This document shows positions 1 to 8,260 of a stretch of 43,880 nt of DNA, piece by piece. Both the position numbers and the translations under genes were made by a program. Origin of the DNA: Deltaproteobacteria bacterium (GTDB taxonomy: Bacteria > Bdellovibrionota_C > UBA2361 > OMII01). A model generated the notes under the pieces. The model saw only the letters and a list, made by a program, of their open reading frames with translations. It was not told where the DNA came from and ran no database searches. The number at the start of each line of letters is the position of its first letter. Positions within the stretch are counted from its first letter, which is position 1. The stretch lies in NCBI GenBank assembly GCA_947488865.1, contig CANLCB010000007.1, positions 1 through 43,880 on the forward strand, given 5' to 3'.

Positions 1-11
1 GCCGTCTCCGT

Positions 12-1328
12 ATGCGGCTATGCGCACTAGCTGCTTTCATGTTTTCCTGCACAACCCAATACAACGCCTATTCAGCGCCTCCGATCCTACCCGGAGCCAC
101 CGGATTCGGCATCGATACCGTCGCGGGCAGCGGTCGACATCTACCTAAAGCAAGGTCATCCATCTATATCATTACGAACCTACGCGACGAGGGTCCAAGA
201 AGCCTAAGGGACTGCGTTAATCAACGAGGCCCCCGCACGTGCCTCTTCGCCACTAGCGGACAGATATTCCTCTCGAAAGCCATCAGGATAAAAAACCCCT
301 TTATTACGATCGCCGGACAAACAGCCCCCAGGCCGGGAATTACTTTACGGGGCGCCGGATTGAGCGTAGAAACTCACGACGTCTTGATCCAGCACTTGGC
401 GATTCGCCCCGGAGATTCGCGTGGTGGACAGCCACCTGAGCAAAGGGATGGTGTATCCATCGGCGCCGCGCCACCGAGAACCGCTTTTAATGTCGTGTTG
501 GACCACCTCTCTTTGACTTGGGCAACCGATGAAAACGCGTCAACCGCGTATTCCACCACTCATGACATCACGATTTCGCACTCCCTAATCGCGGAAGGGC
601 TGCACCGATCGATTCACCCGAAAGGACCGCACAGCAAAGGGTTGATGATCGGGGATGGAAGCAAGCGCATCTCCATTCTCCGTAATGTGTTGGCGTTCAA
701 CGAAGAGCGAAACCCTTACTTAAAACCTGATACCTCAACTGAGTTCATTAACAATGTAGTATACGGGTGGGGCCCAAATGGCGGATGGTCGCTCTGTAAT
801 ATTTCCAACTACGACAATAGCTCGCTGCCGATTGAACTGACCTTCATCGGAAACACCTATAAACCTGGCCCCTCAAGCGCTCCTCTGTGGCCCCTTTACG
901 CCAAGAGCACTCCGCTTGGAAACCAGATTTTCGAGGCGGATACGATAGCCCCCGCACGACCCGAAAACGTCCCCACCGCTAAAACCGCATCGGTAATCTC
1001 CCCTCCGGTAGCGTCCCCTGGAACCATCTCCCTTCCGGCGACTCAAGCTTACCCTCTAGTCCTTGAGACCGTAGGGAGTCGCCCTGGCCAGCGAAGCAGA
1101 ATCGACTCCCGAATCATCGCGGATATTCAAAGAGGAACCGGGGAACTCAAAGACTGCCTAAGCGGGTGTAGGCGACCGGCAGGTTCCCCGCGAATCCCCC
1201 GCCAAGTCTGGAGAGTTCCAAAACTTCCTCCTAAACCGTTTGCGGATACCAATAAAGACGGCTACACAGACCTAGAGAATTGGCTTCACTCTCGCGCTAT
1301 GGCTGTGGAACGACTGCGCTCTCGATAG
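12..1328 (+). CDS. Secreted pectate-lyase-like parallel beta-helix protein
   Basis: This is probably an exported right-handed beta-helix protein related to pectate lyases. The N-terminus is a short hydrophobic signal segment (about residues 1-22) that includes FMFSC, a poor lipobox, so lipid attachment is possible but not convincing. From about residue 25 the order GATGFG, a GPRSLRDC segment, TIAGQTAPRPG, then IQHLAIRPGD and LDHLSLTWATDEN is typical of bacterial proteins annotated as pectate lyase, with the beta-helix rungs carrying ISHSLI and FINNVVYGWG. The C-terminus has DTNKDGYTDLENWLH, a Ca-binding-like DxNxDGxxD loop also seen at the end of many such proteins. It lies at the head of a polysaccharide locus and is convergent with a uronate epimerase gene, so it may trim the exported polymer. 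Lyase activity is inferred, since I did not identify all catalytic residues. Only 11 bases precede the start, so an upstream start cannot be excluded. Confidence 0.72.
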   Translation: MRLCALAAFMFSCTTQYNAYSAPPILPGATGFGIDTVAGSGRHLPKARSSIYIITNLRDEGPRSLRDCVNQRGPRTCLFATSGQIFLSKAIRIKNPFITIAGQTAPRPGITLRGAGLSVETHDVLIQHLAIRPGDSRGGQPPEQRDGVSIGAAPPRTAFNVVLDHLSLTWATDENASTAYSTTHDITISHSLIAEGLHRSIHPKGPHSKGLMIGDGSKRISILRNVLAFNEERNPYLKPDTSTEFINNVVYGWGPNGGWSLCNISNYDNSSLPIELTFIGNTYKPGPSSAPLWPLYAKSTPLGNQIFEADTIAPARPENVPTAKTASVISPPVASPGTISLPATQAYPLVLETVGSRPGQRSRIDSRIIADIQRGTGELKDCLSGCRRPAGSPRIPRQVWRVPKLPPKPFADTNKDGYTDLENWLHSRAMAVERLRSR

Positions 1329-1355
1329 GCATTGCGGAGGGGCACAATCGGAGCC

Positions 1356-2315
1356 TTAAGCCTCGACATTCGCGCCATACCACGAATTGAATATGCGCAT
1401 TCCGTCCTCAAAAGAAGTCTCAGGCGCATAACCAAGCAACGAGCGTGCTTTCGAGATATCAGCGTTCGTTATCTCTACGTCTCCTGGCTGCGGTGGAAGC
1501 TGTTCAATGTGCAGAGCCTTGCCAGTAACTCGACTAATGATATCTAAAGCCTCATTGAGACTAACCGTCGCGGAATTCCCAAGATTGAAGATCTCGAATC
1601 CGAGTGCGCGGTCGATGGCGGCCACAAACCCCTTGGCGAAATCGCCCACAAAAGTGTAATCACGACGAGTCTCGCCGTTCCCGAACTTTTTAATTGGAAG
1701 CGATTTTCGAGCCGCCGTTAAGAAAAGCCATGGCGCCATATCAGGTCTGCCACGAGGACCATACACTGTAAACGGCCTCACCACGTTTACGTTCATCTTG
1801 TAAAGATGGTGATACGTGTGCGCCAGTACCTCCGTAGCCTTTTTAGTCGCGGCATAAGGAGAGATCGGCCTGTCTGTCGCCGAATCATCCTCTCGGAAGG
1901 GCACACGAGTTGAATTTCCATACACTGACGATGAAGAGGTTATCACGGTATTATCAACTGAGTGTTGTCGAGCAACTTCCAAGAGAGTCAGGGTGCCATT
2001 CACGTTGCTTTGGGAGTATACGTACGGATCCTCTATTGAGGGTCGAACCCCCGCCCGAGCGGCTAAATGCGCTACGTGAGTAATCTGATGATCACGGAAC
2101 GCGGTCTCCAAAAGCGCTCGATCCTCTAGTTCTCCCTCGACAAACCGAAACGTTCCGTACTTTCTAAGAAGAGCGATATTTCGGCGTTTATTCTCTACGG
2201 AGTAGTAGTCGTTAACGTTATCGTAGCCGACAACCACGTCGCCCCGCTCTAGCAACATCTCGGAAACATGAGAACCGATAAATCCCGCGGCTCCGGTAAC
2301 GAGAACTCTTTTCAT
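1356..2315 (-). CDS. NAD-dependent epimerase, UDP-glucuronate 4-epimerase-like
   Basis: This is a short-chain dehydrogenase/reductase of the extended type, likely converting UDP-glucuronate to UDP-galacturonate for polymer synthesis. The N-terminal NAD-binding loop is GAAGFIGSH (residues 8-16). The segment GYDNVNDYYSV matches the D-N-x-N-x-Y-Y signature of UDP-glucuronate epimerases. The catalytic site has SSSSVYG followed by SPYAATKKA (YxxxK), and RPFTVYGPRGRPDMA is the usual substrate-binding segment. At 319 residues it is slightly shorter than most members (about 335). ATG is preceded by AGGAG with a 9-base spacing. It is transcribed divergently from the export lipoprotein and converges with the beta-helix protein, with 27 bases between the stops. 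Substrate identity is an inference from the motif, and a related UDP-sugar epimerase is possible. Confidence 0.8.
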   Translation of the reverse strand: MKRVLVTGAAGFIGSHVSEMLLERGDVVVGYDNVNDYYSVENKRRNIALLRKYGTFRFVEGELEDRALLETAFRDHQITHVAHLAARAGVRPSIEDPYVYSQSNVNGTLTLLEVARQHSVDNTVITSSSSVYGNSTRVPFREDDSATDRPISPYAATKKATEVLAHTYHHLYKMNVNVVRPFTVYGPRGRPDMAPWLFLTAARKSLPIKKFGNGETRRDYTFVGDFAKGFVAAIDRALGFEIFNLGNSATVSLNEALDIISRVTGKALHIEQLPPQPGDVEITNADISKARSLLGYAPETSFEDGMRIFNSWYGANVEA

Positions 2316-2352
2316 GAACGTGAACTCCTAAAAGTGGCCCGAAGTTGTATTT

Positions 2353-2377
2353 TGAATGCAAATCGAGCTGAATGCAA
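2353..2377. repeat. Direct repeat TGAATGCAA, two copies one 16-bp period apart
   Basis: The divergent spacer between the epimerase gene and the export lipoprotein gene holds two exact copies of TGAATGCAA, at 2353-2361 and 2369-2377. The 16-base period and the position in the only spacer that could promote both genes suggest a regulator-binding site, but no regulator is identified, and chance recurrence in an AT-rich spacer is possible. Confidence 0.4.
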
Positions 2378-2482
2378 TGTACCCTGAATAGCGTAAAAGG
2401 GAGATACCTATACCCGTTTTCACGGTCGATTAATGAGCTTAATCAGCGTCATTCCGGCAGAAGGGGTTCATGATGCTGCGTC

Positions 2483-3595
2483 ATGATAAAACGAGAACTC
2501 CGCCTCATTTCACGAAAAATCATCCATCTAGTTATCCTTACCAGCCTGTTAACGGGGTGCATCCGGTACACTCCCTCGCGGGAGGAGATTCAAGAGCGGG
2601 CGAGGAAGGACGGAGCCCCCGCAGCCCCTCTCGGCACCGAGCAGGAATTCCATGAATACGAGAAGCATCTCGAGCAACGGCTAAATGGCCTGCTATCGGA
2701 GCGCGCGTACTTGCTCGAAGTCAGTCAGTCCCTGACCGGCTACTCCCTAGGTCCGGGTGACCAGATCGAAGTCACCGTCTTCGGCTTCAACGACCTAACA
2801 ACTATCACCGAGGTTTCCCCGTCTGGAACTATCCATCTACCGCTCGTTGGCGAGACCTCCGTCGCCGGACGCGACCTTGGCATGGTCAGAACTCACCTCA
2901 GCGCCGCCTATAGCAAGTTCATACGAAACCCAAAGGTGGACGTAGCCATCAAAAACGCTCAGGCTAATCGAGTGTCAGTGATCGGCGAAGTCTCGAAGCC
3001 AGGAATGTACCCGCTCCGTCGAAATGGCCAGCTCATCACCGAACTCATCTCGGAGGCCGGTGGAAGAAGCCAGCTCGGCAGCAACCGTCTCATCCTCCTC
3101 CCGGCGCCGAAAATCGGCGCAGGAAAGCCTCATAACAAACCGTTACCGAGCTCAACAGGCGGCGTGGAGATAGAGATGGATGCCCTTTTCGGCAAGATAG
3201 ATACGCCTCCGGTGCTCATCCCACTCCTCGCCGGGGATACCGTAGTCGTACCAGAGGCTGGCAAATATGAAGTAGACGGAGAAGTCGAAAAACCAGGCTC
3301 ATACCCCCTCTCCTCACAAGCATCAGTCATGAGCGCTATCGCGTCAGCGGGGGGCTTCACATATTCATCGGACGTTAAAAAAGTGGAAGTCATTCGAGAG
3401 ATCGGCAATGGACGAAAGGCTCTCGCGACACTAGACCTTGAAGAGGTAGGCCTACGAGGCGGCAAAGATATTCGCCTCCGTTCAGGAGATCTCATTCGAG
3501 TTCCAAGCGAACCAGGGCTCTTCTTCGAACGTCAGGTCGTTGAGTCGCTAAACTCTCTCTTCAACGGGGTGAGTGTAAATAAGCCAGTCAACTAA
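2483..3595 (+). CDS. Polysaccharide export lipoprotein, Wza/GumB-like
   Basis: This is an outer-membrane polysaccharide export protein. Residues 1-26 form a lipoprotein signal peptide ending in the lipobox LLTGC (Cys26). A Poly_export domain starts at about residue 88 with SLGPGDQIEVTVFG. It is followed by two SLBB-type beta-grasp domains that begin with VSVIGEVSKPGMYPL (about residue 173) and VDGEVEKPGSYPL (about 265), separated by a roughly 50-residue insertion that is richer in Pro and Gly than usual. Length is 370 residues, close to Wza. A larger out-of-frame ATG at 2470 has the better Shine-Dalgarno (AGAAGGGG), but only the start at 2483 gives the signal peptide. The Wzc-like gene follows after 38 bases, so the two form an export pair. 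No separate outer-membrane barrel gene is seen nearby. Confidence 0.9.
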   Translation: MIKRELRLISRKIIHLVILTSLLTGCIRYTPSREEIQERARKDGAPAAPLGTEQEFHEYEKHLEQRLNGLLSERAYLLEVSQSLTGYSLGPGDQIEVTVFGFNDLTTITEVSPSGTIHLPLVGETSVAGRDLGMVRTHLSAAYSKFIRNPKVDVAIKNAQANRVSVIGEVSKPGMYPLRRNGQLITELISEAGGRSQLGSNRLILLPAPKIGAGKPHNKPLPSSTGGVEIEMDALFGKIDTPPVLIPLLAGDTVVVPEAGKYEVDGEVEKPGSYPLSSQASVMSAIASAGGFTYSSDVKKVEVIREIGNGRKALATLDLEEVGLRGGKDIRLRSGDLIRVPSEPGLFFERQVVESLNSLFNGVSVNKPVN

Positions 3596-3633
3596 AGAGA
3601 TTCAAGCTGTCGTGTACTTCAACCAGGATACTT

Positions 3634-6003
3634 ATGAAGCAGACTAACACTCTCCCTATTTCCCACCACAACCTTTCGATACCCAACGAGGGAGGATGGT
3701 CGTCAACTCCTCTTACAGCCTCACCGGTCCAACCAGAGGCTGCCCATCTCGGCGAGTATCTACAGATATTTAAGAAGCACGCCTCCCTTATCGCCGGATG
3801 CACCGCCATATCTGGAGCCGTCGCGCTGGTCTATTGCGCCATCACACCACCTTTATACACAGCCGAAACGATCCTCGAGCTGAAGGGATACGCTCCATTG
3901 CTTGCGAACAACGCCTCCGAAACTCTCTTTGGTAACGACACCAGAAAAATTGAATACCAGAAGACCACTGTGGCGAAGCTGAAACTCGCAGGGCTCGCGG
4001 ACTCCGTCCTCTCCAAAAACAATCTTGCCCAAGATCTAAGCGACTATTGGGATGGAAACAGATCTCCACTATCTCGATTTACCACAGGCATAGCCAGCGC
4101 GTTCTCCGGCCCTGCACAACCAGCCTCATTACGAAGCCCCGACCCCCTTTACTCAATTAAGCCAGACATCCTCAACCGATACCTTGGGATGGTGGAGGTA
4201 AATCCCGTTCATGAGACCAATCTTGTGGGCGTACGCGTCACGACAACAGATCCAGGACTCTCTCAGCGGCTCGCCAACGCCCATGCGACGGGATTCATCT
4301 CCCATCTGCAAAGAGAGCGCCAAGAGGCGATAGCGGCGAACGCTAGTCTCCTTCAGCGCCAAGCTCAGGACCTCAAAAGTCGGGTAACAGTCGCCGAGGG
4401 CGAACTCTCAAGCTATGCCGCTAAGAACAAATTGTACGGCGTCTCCGATGACGGCGCGAAGGTCGCTAACACACGACAAATCGACTCGTTGTCCGGCTTG
4501 CTAGCGGAAGCAACGGGACGACGCATAAGAACTGAGAGCCTGCTCAGCGAGATTAACTCGCGCAAGATCGACGAACTTTCAGTTACCGATGACGAGATCG
4601 TCCGCCAACTCAGATCAAGTCTACAAATAGCAGAGGCGGACTATGCCACTTTGGGCAGCCGTGTCACTGCAGCGTATCCAGGAATGGTTGAGCTAAAAAC
4701 CAAGATCGACACGCTTAAGAAAGCCATCCTTGATGAGCGAAAACGCTCGATACGGGTCCTTCAAACACAACTCTTCAACGAGCGCGATGCCGAGGCGAAA
4801 CTCAAGCAGCAGATTGAGGGTGAGAAAGCGCAGGCTCAAGACACCTCTCAGCGTTTGATTCAATACAACGTCCTGGCGAAGGAGGCGACCTCTCTCCGAG
4901 ACCTTTACCAGACCGTGTTGAAACAGGTCAAGGAGATAGAAGTAAGCGCCGCGAGCGGCGCTAGTCACGTATTTGTAACTGACTACGCCACTCTCCCGAC
5001 GTCGCCGAGCGCCCCGAAAAAAAATCTCATTGTAACGCTTTTCTCTCTTTTAGGGCTGGCGCTGGGACTCATCGTCGCCCTCATCATGGAGGCGTTTGAC
5101 AACACAATAAAATCAACTGACGATGTGCGAGTGTCTCTCGATCTGCCGCTACTTGGAGCTGTTCCCCGCTTTGGAGATCAGTCGGGCCTTGGTGTAGACG
5201 CCGTACCTCCTCGGCTGGAATACGTAGCGGAGGAAGCACCTTCAGCTTCTTCAGATTCGAGCAAACTCTCCGCGCTCCCCGATCTTGAGGTCGATTCGTT
5301 GTCGAGCAAGATAGTACCGGTAAACGCCCCTCAAGATGTGGTTTCGGAGGCCCTACGAACAATCAGAGCCGGAATACTTTTGTCATCAGCGGATCACCCA
5401 CCAAGAGTAATCATGGTTACAAGCGCCATGAAGGGAGAAGGCAAAACGACCGTTCTGTTTAATCTTGCCGCGACGCTTGCTCAAGCCTCTCACAAAACGC
5501 TCATGATTGATGGCGATCTTAGGGAACGAGGGCTTACCAAAATCTTCTGCAAGGATACGGGGCCGAGCGGGTTAGGACTCTCTAACTATCTCACCGGCCA
5601 GGCTCAACTTGACCAGGTGATTCGAACCACTCCCGTGCCAGGGTTGTACATCCTTCCGGCGGGGAGCAAAGCGCCAAATCCCGCAGAGCTGCTCAGCTCA
5701 ACCACCATGCAGGAGATGATAGGATCCCTTTCGGACGAATATGACTTCATTATCGTAGACTCTCCTCCTGTCCTCCCAGTTGCGGACGGATTAACGCTCT
5801 CACGCGTTGTAGATAGTGTGGTACTTGTCGTGCGAAGCCAGACTACGGATCGAGAGATGGCTCAAGAATCCCGACGCCGGCTCCTTAGAGTAAAGGCCAG
5901 GATTCTCGGTGTTGTGCTTAACGACCTCGACACTTCCTCAAATGACCGTGATAGCATGCTCTACCAAGGGTACGCGGACACGGAAGAGTCGGTGCTTACA
6001 TAG
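3634..6003 (+). CDS. Wzc/GumC-like polysaccharide co-polymerase with BY-kinase domain
   Basis: This is an inner-membrane chain-length regulator fused to a bacterial tyrosine kinase. A Wzz domain starts near residue 38, with a first membrane segment at about 50-72. Long Lys/Glu/Gln-rich coiled-coil helices span about 235-440, and a second membrane segment (LIVTLFSLLGLALGLIVALI) lies at about 463-485. The cytoplasmic kinase has Walker A GEGKTT (about 601), Walker A' MIDGDLR (about 622) and Walker B FIIVDSPP (about 704). The C-terminal tail is short and contains only two tyrosines (MLYQGYADTEES), fewer than the Tyr cluster of E. coli Wzc, so autophosphorylation control may be reduced. AGGA lies five bases before ATG. 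It partners the upstream export lipoprotein to build the trans-envelope secretion complex. At 789 residues it is of the usual fused length for Gram-negative members. Confidence 0.92.
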   Translation: MKQTNTLPISHHNLSIPNEGGWSSTPLTASPVQPEAAHLGEYLQIFKKHASLIAGCTAISGAVALVYCAITPPLYTAETILELKGYAPLLANNASETLFGNDTRKIEYQKTTVAKLKLAGLADSVLSKNNLAQDLSDYWDGNRSPLSRFTTGIASAFSGPAQPASLRSPDPLYSIKPDILNRYLGMVEVNPVHETNLVGVRVTTTDPGLSQRLANAHATGFISHLQRERQEAIAANASLLQRQAQDLKSRVTVAEGELSSYAAKNKLYGVSDDGAKVANTRQIDSLSGLLAEATGRRIRTESLLSEINSRKIDELSVTDDEIVRQLRSSLQIAEADYATLGSRVTAAYPGMVELKTKIDTLKKAILDERKRSIRVLQTQLFNERDAEAKLKQQIEGEKAQAQDTSQRLIQYNVLAKEATSLRDLYQTVLKQVKEIEVSAASGASHVFVTDYATLPTSPSAPKKNLIVTLFSLLGLALGLIVALIMEAFDNTIKSTDDVRVSLDLPLLGAVPRFGDQSGLGVDAVPPRLEYVAEEAPSASSDSSKLSALPDLEVDSLSSKIVPVNAPQDVVSEALRTIRAGILLSSADHPPRVIMVTSAMKGEGKTTVLFNLAATLAQASHKTLMIDGDLRERGLTKIFCKDTGPSGLGLSNYLTGQAQLDQVIRTTPVPGLYILPAGSKAPNPAELLSSTTMQEMIGSLSDEYDFIIVDSPPVLPVADGLTLSRVVDSVVLVVRSQTTDREMAQESRRRLLRVKARILGVVLNDLDTSSNDRDSMLYQGYADTEESVLT

Positions 6004-6034
6004 AGCTCTCCTCGCTATTAGCGTCACTAATTCC

Positions 6035-6116
6035 CGTGCACCTGCGCGTGAAGGTACAATTGAACGAAGCAGCCACAAATATGAGACTCTACCAAGAGGG
6101 CCGTTCACGTTCACGG
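6035..6116. repeat. Hexamer-periodic intergenic repeat, locus A
   Basis: The spacer after the wzc-like gene holds two arms built on a CGTNNA period: CGTGCACCTGCGCGTGAAGG at 6035-6054 and CCGTTCACGTTCACGG at 6101-6116. The second arm is close to a reverse complement of the start of the first, and about 46 bases separate them. A further inverted pair, GTGCCCG (6132-6138) and CGGGCAC (6165-6171), follows. Related arms occur near 23964 and 27231. Function is unknown. Confidence 0.5.
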
Positions 6117-6213
6117 CATACTCTTCCCGAGGTGCCCGTGCCCCCGCTCTTACCTACAGGCGGCCGGGCACGAGCCGAGGGAACAAAGGAAGACCAGAGC
6201 ACCTCGTACTCTT

Positions 6214-6882
6214 TTACCGAGCTCCCGACCCCGAAAGCACAACGCCAACGGTCTTCAACACAATCCACGCGTCGAGTGCCAAGCTTTGACGCTTAATATA
6301 GACCAAGTCAAACGCGAGCTTTTGTCGGTATCCATCAGAGAATCGAGGATAGCCCTGAATCACCTGCGCGAGCCCTGTCAACCCAGCTCGAACCCTAAGC
6401 CGACGGCTGAATCCAGGAATCCTCTCCTCAAACTCGCGGGCGAGCTCAGGACGCTCTGGCCTCGGACCAATGAGGCTCATGTCTCCTTTGAGAACATTGA
6501 GCAGCTGCGGGAGCTCATCAATTCGAGTTTTTCTGAGAAAGCGACCAATCGGAGTTACTCGCGGGTCATTTTCCTGGGCGAGCGTGGCACCCCGGCCATT
6601 TTCGGCGTCCGGTCGCATTGTTCGAAACTTATAAAGCTGAAACTCTTTTCCGCCTTCAGTGAGACGGCGCTGAGAGAATAGAATGGACCCCGGGGAGGAG
6701 CATCGAATCGCGACGGCTGCGAACACCATCAGCGGCGACGCCGCAACACATACACCGAAAGCTCCTACGATATCGAGCGCTCTCTTAACTGCGTGATATA
6801 CAGGAATCTCACCCTCCATGTCTCGCTCACGATGCGTTAGATCGATCGAATCAGTAGAAGTACCCAGTTCAAATTTGTTCAT
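6214..6882 (-). CDS. Initiating phosphoglycosyl transferase (bacterial sugar transferase, WcaJ/PssY-like)
   Basis: This is a monotopic phosphoglycosyl transferase that would transfer a sugar-1-phosphate from a UDP-sugar to undecaprenyl phosphate, the first step of repeat-unit synthesis. [10 protein letters not shown] starts the hydrophobic re-entrant helix (about residues 33-60). Then come [20 protein letters not shown], the catalytic-region stretch [24 protein letters not shown] (about 140) and [10 protein letters not shown]. Length is 222 residues, matching the minimal catalytic form without the extra N-terminal membrane domain of WcaJ. ATG is preceded by GGAGGG with short spacing. It is transcribed away from the GT4 gene at 7031. 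Which sugar it uses cannot be read from the sequence. Confidence 0.93.
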   Translation of the reverse strand: MNKFELGTSTDSIDLTHRERDMEGEIPVYHAVKRALDIVGAFGVCVAASPLMVFAAVAIRCSSPGSILFSQRRLTEGGKEFQLYKFRTMRPDAENGRGATLAQENDPRVTPIGRFLRKTRIDELPQLLNVLKGDMSLIGPRPERPELAREFEERIPGFSRRLRVRAGLTGLAQVIQGYPRFSDGYRQKLAFDLVYIKRQSLALDAWIVLKTVGVVLSGSGAR

Positions 6883-7030
6883 TATCCCTCCATGTACATA
6901 GGCCTCACGATCTCGAGAGCGCGGTCATCATCCAACTCAGTGTAAAACGATTAATTGGTGGCGTTGATCACACACACTTGAGCGTCGCGAATGGTAGTCT
7001 TCGTATACGAGATTGCGGAGAGAAAATCCT

Positions 7031-8233
7031 ATGCGAGTTATCATCCTTTATAATACGTCGTGGTATGTGTATCTGCTTCGACGAAATCTTATTCGCGCGT
7101 TACAGCATGCGGGCTGCGACGTGACTGTTGTGGCTCCGCCTGATGGATATACGGATCGGGTAAAACAATTGGGGGTAGCGTTCGCGCCGATCTCACTTTC
7201 GCCCTCAAGCGCGCATCCTATTAATGAGCTCTCTACTGTTGTTGAGCTCCATAAAGTACTCTCAAGACTCAAACCCGACGCGGTTCTGTCGTTTACTATC
7301 AAATGCAATCTTTACGCGGGGCTGTGCCAGCGATTGCAGTCATATCGCCTTATCGCGAATGTCTCTGGCCTTGGAGAAACGTTTACACAACCCGGGATTT
7401 TACGAATAGTTGTGAAGTCCCTGTATAGGATGAGCCTGGGGAAGTCGCACCGAATCTTCTTTCAGAACTCCGAAGATAGAGAGCTCTGCGTGACAAGCAA
7501 GCTTGTGCCCCCCCGGAACTCCGAAGTAATTCCCGGCTCTGGAGTTGATACCATTTATTTCACGCCTGTGACCAAGCGTGCCTCACCGTCGAGAACCTTT
7601 CTCATGTTTGGAAGACTTCTTCCCCAGAAAGGTTTTCAACACTTCCTTGAGGCCGCCCGGATTCTTCGCGCTGAACTCGGCGACATCGTTCATTTCTGGA
7701 TCTTAGGAACTCCAGATGTCGAGCGCGCGGAGTCTCTCAAGCTGCTTTCATCTATTCGTGAAGCTCATAGAAATGGAACTGTTCGGTATCTTGAATCAAG
7801 TGATAATGTGCTTCCGATTATCCACGACAGCGATGTGGTAGTTCTTCCATCCACGTACAACGAGGGAGTCCCACGGTCTCTTCTAGAGTCACTCGCGTGC
7901 GGCAAACCGATTGTTACAACCGACTGGAAGGGATGTCGTGAGACGGTTCAGCACGGGAAAAATGGATACCTCGTGCGCCCTAACGACCTCGACTCTCTTG
8001 TACGGGCGCTACGTTCACTGGCCACCTGCCCCCCGGAACAGCTAGCGAAATTCGGCGCGGCGAGCCGGCTCCTTGCGGAACAACGATTTGACGAGCGGAA
8101 TGTCTTGGACGCCTACTTAAGAGCGTTAGATCTCTTGGATGTCTCGAAGGATCAACTATCCGACCAAACAACGCATCCAGCTTTTATACCACCTCTCGAT
8201 GCGACCTCCGCTAATCAAGCGGTGGGCACATAA
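7031..8233 (+). CDS. GT4-family glycosyltransferase
   Basis: This is a GT-B fold glycosyltransferase of family 4, likely adding a sugar to the lipid-linked repeat unit. The N-terminal domain (about 1-165) has VSGLGETF. The C-terminal nucleotide-sugar domain carries FGRLLPQKGFQHFLEAA, then STYNEGVPRSLLESLACGKP, which contains the family EX7E motif (near residue 278), then GCRETVQHGKNGYLV. The ORF track begins at a TTG at 7013, but ATG at 7031 has GGAGAG eight bases upstream and begins directly with the first beta strand (MRVIILYN), so I use 7031. The last 30 residues are a low-complexity tail outside the fold. It converges with the flippase gene, 27 bases away. The closest family style is that of bacillosamine or GlcNAc/GalNAc transferases, but the substrate is not determined. 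Confidence 0.9.
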   Translation: MRVIILYNTSWYVYLLRRNLIRALQHAGCDVTVVAPPDGYTDRVKQLGVAFAPISLSPSSAHPINELSTVVELHKVLSRLKPDAVLSFTIKCNLYAGLCQRLQSYRLIANVSGLGETFTQPGILRIVVKSLYRMSLGKSHRIFFQNSEDRELCVTSKLVPPRNSEVIPGSGVDTIYFTPVTKRASPSRTFLMFGRLLPQKGFQHFLEAARILRAELGDIVHFWILGTPDVERAESLKLLSSIREAHRNGTVRYLESSDNVLPIIHDSDVVVLPSTYNEGVPRSLLESLACGKPIVTTDWKGCRETVQHGKNGYLVRPNDLDSLVRALRSLATCPPEQLAKFGAASRLLAEQRFDERNVLDAYLRALDLLDVSKDQLSDQTTHPAFIPPLDATSANQAVGT

Positions 8234-8260
8234 TCAACGCTTCAGGACAAGCAGGCGAGT

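Noticed and set aside
2334-2350. Sigma-54-like TGGC-TTGT element upstream of the wza-like gene
   Set aside because: The spacing between the GG and GC elements is one base short and the -12 GC is not present.
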